Shown piece by piece: positions 60,418 through 64,000 of a DNA stretch of 64,000 nt. This DNA comes from JBCFAY01 sp038562375. GTDB taxonomy: Bacteria > Bacillota > Clostridia > Christensenellales > CAG-138. The DNA is taken from NCBI GenBank assembly GCA_038562375.1, contig JBCFAY010000006.1, forward strand, positions 1 through 64,000, given 5' to 3'. The notes below the pieces were generated by a model that worked only from the letters and a program-made list of their open reading frames with translations, had not been told where the DNA came from and ran no database searches. The translations under genes were made by a program, and so were the position numbers. Every line of letters starts with the position of its first letter. The first letter of the stretch is position 1.

Positions 60418-62046
60418 TTAATTCATAAACAGTTCGATATCTCCCTCTACTGTGTCGATACCCGCAATTCCAAACTTCTCGACAAGCACCTTTGCCACAT
60501 TTGGCGATAGGAATCCAGGCAGCGTTGGCCCAAGATGAATGTTCTTTACGCCCAGATATAAAAGCGCCAGCAGAACAATAACGGCCTTTTGCTCATACCA
60601 TGCGATATTGAAAGCGATAGGCAACTGGTTAATGTCATCAAGGCCGAACACCTCTTTAAGCTTAAGCGCAATGACAGCCAGGGAATAGGAGTCATTACAC
60701 TGCCCGGCATCCAATACACGCGGGATGCCGCCGATATCGCCAAGCTTCAGCTTATTGTAACGATATTTAGCGCAACCAGCTGTCATGATAACCGTATCTT
60801 TTGGAAGCTTATTCGCAAAATCGGTATAATAATCCCTTGATTTCATCCTGCCATCACAGCCAGCCATAACAAAGAATTTTTTAATAGCACCGGATTTGAC
60901 TGCTTCGACAACCTTATCGGCAAGCGCAATCACCTGATTGTGTGCAAAACCGCCCACGATGCTGCCTGTTTCAATCTCATCAGGCGCGGAGAGCGTTTTA
61001 GCAAGCGCGATAACCTTAGAAAAGTCCTTCTTACCGTTAGCATCGGCCTCAATATGCTGACATCCGGGATAACCCGCTGAGTTTGTCGTGAAAATACGGT
61101 TTCTGACTTCCTCGCTCTTTGGCGGGACGATGCAATTGGTAGTAAACAGAATTGGCCCATGGAAAGATTCGAACTCACCGACCTGCTTCCACCACGCATT
61201 GCCATAGTTACCCACAAAGTTGTCATACTTCTTGAACGCAGGATAATAATGCGCTGGAAGCATTTCACTGTGGGTGTAGACGTCCACGCCAGTCCCTTTT
61301 GTCTGCTCAAGTAATTGCTCAAGATCGGTTAAATCGTGTCCGGAGATTAAAATGGCCGGATTCTTGCGCACGCCGATATTTACCTCAGTGATTTCCGGGT
61401 TACCGTATTTTGAGGTGTTGGCTTCATCTAAAAGTGCCATCGCCTTTACGCCATTTTCGCCGGTCTTCAGCGTCAATGCAACCAGATCATCGGCAGTAAG
61501 CTTGCTGTCTAGTGTTGCTGCAAGCGCTTCATAAATAAACGCATAAATTTCAAGGTTTTTCTTACCAAGGTTCAGCGCATGCTCAGCATAAGCTGCCATG
61601 CCCTTGAGGCCATAAGTGATCATCTCACGCAGAGAACGGACATCTTCATTTTCGGTGGACAATACACCAATACTTGACGCCTTTACAAGCATGGCTTCTC
61701 TGGTATCCACATTAAAGCTCGCGGCATCGTGCAGATCAGTTGCGTTTACTGTTTTTTTCAGCTCATCTCTCAGAGAAAGGACTTTTTTTATTTGGGCTTC
61801 AATTGACGCATCGTCAAAGTTAGCGTTGGTTATGGTCATAAATAAACTATTCAGCACCTGATGATTGGCATCATGCAGATTGGCGATATCAAGCTTTCCT
61901 TTCACCACAATTTCTGATACACCTTTTAGTGTGTATATCAGTAAATCCTGCAATTTGGCAACTTCTTCAGTCTTTCCACATACGCCACGGACTTCACAGC
62001 CGGTTCCTCTGGCCGTTTCCTGACATTGAAAACAAAACATGCTCAT
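60418..62046 (-). CDS. hcp: Hydroxylamine reductase (hybrid-cluster protein)
   Basis: A 542-residue Hcp. The N-terminal Cys motif CFQCQETARGTGCEVRGVCG holds the 4Fe-4S cluster. Hybrid-cluster ligands are seen in later segments (VYTHSEMLPAHYYPAFKKYD, NCIVPPK, AGYPGCQHI, TAGCAKYRYNKL, LDAGQCNDSYSL). It reduces hydroxylamine and nitric oxide and protects anaerobes from nitrosative stress. AGGAGG precedes the start. The next gene upstream is rubredoxin, a plausible electron donor. Confidence 0.95.
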   Translation of the reverse strand: MSMFCFQCQETARGTGCEVRGVCGKTEEVAKLQDLLIYTLKGVSEIVVKGKLDIANLHDANHQVLNSLFMTITNANFDDASIEAQIKKVLSLRDELKKTVNATDLHDAASFNVDTREAMLVKASSIGVLSTENEDVRSLREMITYGLKGMAAYAEHALNLGKKNLEIYAFIYEALAATLDSKLTADDLVALTLKTGENGVKAMALLDEANTSKYGNPEITEVNIGVRKNPAILISGHDLTDLEQLLEQTKGTGVDVYTHSEMLPAHYYPAFKKYDNFVGNYGNAWWKQVGEFESFHGPILFTTNCIVPPKSEEVRNRIFTTNSAGYPGCQHIEADANGKKDFSKVIALAKTLSAPDEIETGSIVGGFAHNQVIALADKVVEAVKSGAIKKFFVMAGCDGRMKSRDYYTDFANKLPKDTVIMTAGCAKYRYNKLKLGDIGGIPRVLDAGQCNDSYSLAVIALKLKEVFGLDDINQLPIAFNIAWYEQKAVIVLLALLYLGVKNIHLGPTLPGFLSPNVAKVLVEKFGIAGIDTVEGDIELFMN

Positions 62047-62067
62047 CTTAAATTTCCTCCAAAATAT

Positions 62068-62232
62068 TTACTCTTCTATAAGTTCAAAATCGTCTTTCCC
62101 CACAAAACAGATCGGGCAAACCCAATCTTCCGGGATGTCTTCAAAGGATGTTCCGGGAACGATTCCGCTGTCCGGGTCACCTTGCTCAGGATCATAAATG
62201 TAGCTACAAGGGATGCATCTGTATTTTTTCAT
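62068..62232 (-). CDS. Rubredoxin
   Basis: A 54-residue rubredoxin with both Cys pairs, KYRCIPCSYIYDP and DWVCPICFVGKDDF, binding one iron. ATG 62232 follows AGGAGGAG; a longer frame upstream lacks a signal. It lies 21 bases before hcp and probably passes electrons to it or to other redox partners. Confidence 0.95.
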   Translation of the reverse strand: MKKYRCIPCSYIYDPEQGDPDSGIVPGTSFEDIPEDWVCPICFVGKDDFELIEE

Positions 62233-62263
62233 TTGTCTCCTCCTAAAATATTTGTAGCCGCCG

Positions 62264-62578
62264 TTACTGCTTGGGTGCGGGCGCTTTGACAACAATAAGT
62301 TCCAAGACTTCTTCACTTAAGTTTTTTACATTCATCTTGGTTTTGAAGGGAATCTTAAGAAGCGTACTCTTTTCATATTCATGGATTTCCTGATCGTCAA
62401 GACCGATAGAAAGCTTTCCTCTTACTACCGTCATATATACGTTAGAGTTTGAGAAGTGCTCCGGCAAACCCTCATTCTTATTAAACACCATATGTAGATA
62501 ATGGATGTTGTCATCATAGATCACTTTTTCAACTGCTTTATCATCTGTTACCGATAATTTAAAAATTTGTTCAACCAT
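62264..62578 (-). CDS. Cupin-domain protein
   Basis: A 104-residue cupin (IHYLHMVFNKNEGLPEHFSN, YMTVVRGKLSIGLDDQEIHE) with His residues that could bind metal. It heads the rubredoxin-hcp group. A TATAAT hexamer about 45 bases upstream suggests that a promoter starts here. Confidence 0.8.
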   Translation of the reverse strand: MVEQIFKLSVTDDKAVEKVIYDDNIHYLHMVFNKNEGLPEHFSNSNVYMTVVRGKLSIGLDDQEIHEYEKSTLLKIPFKTKMNVKNLSEEVLELIVVKAPAPKQ

Positions 62579-62775
62579 TTTTCTCTCCCCTTTTATTAAA
62601 AAAATACAGTATAGTTCGGTATTATATTATCATGTTTTCTGTATCCGTTGTTAGCTTTCTGAGCATTGCTATTAAAAATAGTATCAAATCATTAACGTCA
62701 ACATGTAAGAATGATTAAATCCCCCAATCCCCAAGCATTTAGAGACGGGGGGTATTATCACATCATATTGGGTTG

Positions 62776-63459
62776 CTATAATTCTATTGTCGGTGGTTCT
62801 CCGGGTACATCCTTAATTGATTTCGGCACATTAATCTTTCTCCCGTATGTTATTGCCGATTTTGGACAGACAGCCGCGCAATCAGTACATTGGAGACATA
62901 GCCTCCGGTCTATCACTGCTTTTTTGTCTTCTTTCTGAACAGCAATAGATTCGGATGGGCAGGTCTTCTCGCACAGCCTGCAGCCGATACAGGATTCTTT
63001 GTCTACCTTTTTTGTGAGTAGGGCAAACCTACCGAAGGTTCTTTGCAATGCGCCAAACGGGCAAACCAAGTTATGGAATACTTCCGGCTTATATCTTAGC
63101 GTCACAAGCACAGAGATAACCAGCCATATGGGCAGTATCGGCAGATTGATGTGCAGAAGCTTTTGGGATAAAAGCATAGCTGCTGCACTGACAAGAAGGA
63201 ATGCCCACGCAAACACTCCGTTTTTTAGCCACTTTGGTTTATTATTAGTTTGAAGCTTTAGTTTTTTTGAGAGCCATTCAGCAGGGATCATCAGCGTATG
63301 CATCGGGCAGACATATCCGCAATACACCCTGCCGAAGAATAATGCCGCTATCAGGCTCACCGCAAACAGCGCAAGCCACAGCAACATATTACCTGTGACG
63401 ATAAGAAATATAAACAACCCCAAAAACAGTACCCTTATGATCGCAACATTCCATTTCAT
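62776..63459 (-). CDS. 4Fe-4S membrane protein (NapH-like)
   Basis: A 227-residue membrane protein. It has several hydrophobic helices (VLFLGLFIFLIVTGNMLLWL; FAWAFLLVSAAAMLL), CxxxCP motifs at the membrane face (YCGYVCPMH; LVCPFGALQ), and a C-terminal ferredoxin domain with two clusters (CIGCRLCEKTCPSE; CLQCTDCAAVCPKS). It would pass electrons across or along the membrane. It overlaps the next gene by four bases. Confidence 0.88.
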   Translation of the reverse strand: MKWNVAIIRVLFLGLFIFLIVTGNMLLWLALFAVSLIAALFFGRVYCGYVCPMHTLMIPAEWLSKKLKLQTNNKPKWLKNGVFAWAFLLVSAAAMLLSQKLLHINLPILPIWLVISVLVTLRYKPEVFHNLVCPFGALQRTFGRFALLTKKVDKESCIGCRLCEKTCPSESIAVQKEDKKAVIDRRLCLQCTDCAAVCPKSAITYGRKINVPKSIKDVPGEPPTIEL

Positions 63460-64000
63460 GATATTTCCCCCTTCATTGCTTTTTCAAAAATAATGGCTTT
63501 GGTTGGACACTTTTGTGCCGATTCCATCACAGCCTTGACTGCTTCTTTATTGTCCGGTGATGCCTTAACACAGGCCTTGTTGTTTTTCATTTCATAGTAT
63601 TCTGGCAGTATTTCAGCGCATAAGCCACAGCCTACGCAGTATTCTTCCTTTACACTAAAGACATCCGTTTGTTTGTTTAACTCAATACCCGGCATATCTT
63701 TCTTTTTCACAAAAATTGCTGTTAAATACGCCATCACAAATATACAAACAACTGTGAGTATCCACCGTACAACCATGAAATCCACGCCAAGGAACTTAGC
63801 TTCGTTGGCCAACATAGGTACTTTTATCACCGCCCACGAACTTAAGATAATAACAATGTTTCTTACACTTGCGCCTTTTGAAAGCAGCGATTTGCTGATC
63901 GGAAAAGCGGCATAAATAGGGCCAGCAGAAATGCTTCCTAGGAGCAACGAAAGCAGATTACCTTTAAAACCTGATTTTTCTCCAAAGCCCCGCATAATCA
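63456..64000 (-). CDS. Permease-ferredoxin fusion, partial (runs off right edge)
   Basis: The visible C-terminal part has permease-type helices (LLSLLLGSISAGPIYAAFPI, NIVIILSSWAVIKVPM), one more helix (LTVVCIFVMAYLTAIFV), then a single-cluster ferredoxin domain (YCVGCGLCAEILPEYYEM, AQKCPTKAI). The frame stays open to the edge of the window, so the ATG at 63995 is probably internal and the N-terminal half lies outside. It is probably a membrane redox or transport partner of the NapH-like protein. Confidence 0.75.
   Translation of the reverse strand, partial: IMRGFGEKSGFKGNLLSLLLGSISAGPIYAAFPISKSLLSKGASVRNIVIILSSWAVIKVPMLANEAKFLGVDFMVVRWILTVVCIFVMAYLTAIFVKKKDMPGIELNKQTDVFSVKEEYCVGCGLCAEILPEYYEMKNNKACVKASPDNKEAVKAVMESAQKCPTKAIIFEKAMKGEIS

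Overview
The window looks like the genome of an anaerobic, low-to-mid GC member of the Bacillota (Clostridia type). The grounds are AGGAGG ribosome-binding sites with frequent GTG and TTG starts, a siphophage with a Clostridia-style gene order, tandem serine recombinases, and a chromosomal flank with hybrid-cluster protein, rubredoxin and ferredoxin-type genes. Most of the window is a stack of mobile and defence-related DNA; only about the last 4.4 kb (59.6-64 kb) reads as ordinary chromosome.

Layout. (1) 1-1395: IS1182-type transposase, minus strand, running off the left edge, followed by a transposase-like remnant. (2) About 1.68-10.15 kb: an integrative element with a tyrosine integrase at its left. 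Next comes an AT-rich four-gene cassette (DUF5343-like, HEPN/DUF4145-like, a nuclease-like GADW/QAK protein, DUF4238-like). It is followed by a type II restriction-modification module (HTH regulator, endonuclease, beta-class methyltransferase, AlkA-like glycosylase). The right end carries direct repeats and the 3' half of tRNA-Ser(GGA), the expected scar of integration in the anticodon loop; the matching intact tRNA is not in the window. (3) 10.5-24 kb, all minus strand: a two-gene DUF488 operon with its own promoter, and an operon read from a near-consensus promoter at 24.13-24.16 kb. That operon encodes two unrecognised Asn-rich-motif proteins, an excisionase-type HTH, HsdM, HsdS, HsdR, RmuC and a zinc-hook AAA ATPase of the RloC/PrrC-like class.

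(4) 24.2-59.6 kb: a nearly complete siphoprophage, plus strand. Early and replication genes: sigma-like factor, DUF2800 nuclease, DUF2815, family A polymerase, primase-helicase, VRR-NUC, SNF2 helicase. Packaging: HNH, TerS, ParB-methyltransferase, TerL. HK97-type head genes follow, then a tail module with a -1 frameshifted G/GT chaperone pair and a tape measure protein with four exact-length 44-residue repeats. A moron (own promoter and terminator; FecR plus zinc-ribbon membrane protein) interrupts the tail genes. Lysis genes and two overlapping large serine recombinases close the element. Three copies of a structured leader that can bury the Shine-Dalgarno sequence sit before genes at 24913, 29345 and 56112. 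(5) 59.67-64 kb, minus strand: DsrE-like protein, cupin, Hcp, rubredoxin, cupin, two 4Fe-4S membrane proteins; a redox/nitrosative-stress cluster.

The restriction systems, the ATPase and probably the AT-rich cassette would protect the host against incoming DNA. The prophage carries its own methyltransferase, which may help it tolerate such hosts. The best candidates for something undescribed are the four-gene cassette at 3194-6255, the two-protein unit heading the type I operon (22413-23958), and the repeated SD-sequestering leader. All family names here come from reading motifs by eye; no database search was possible.
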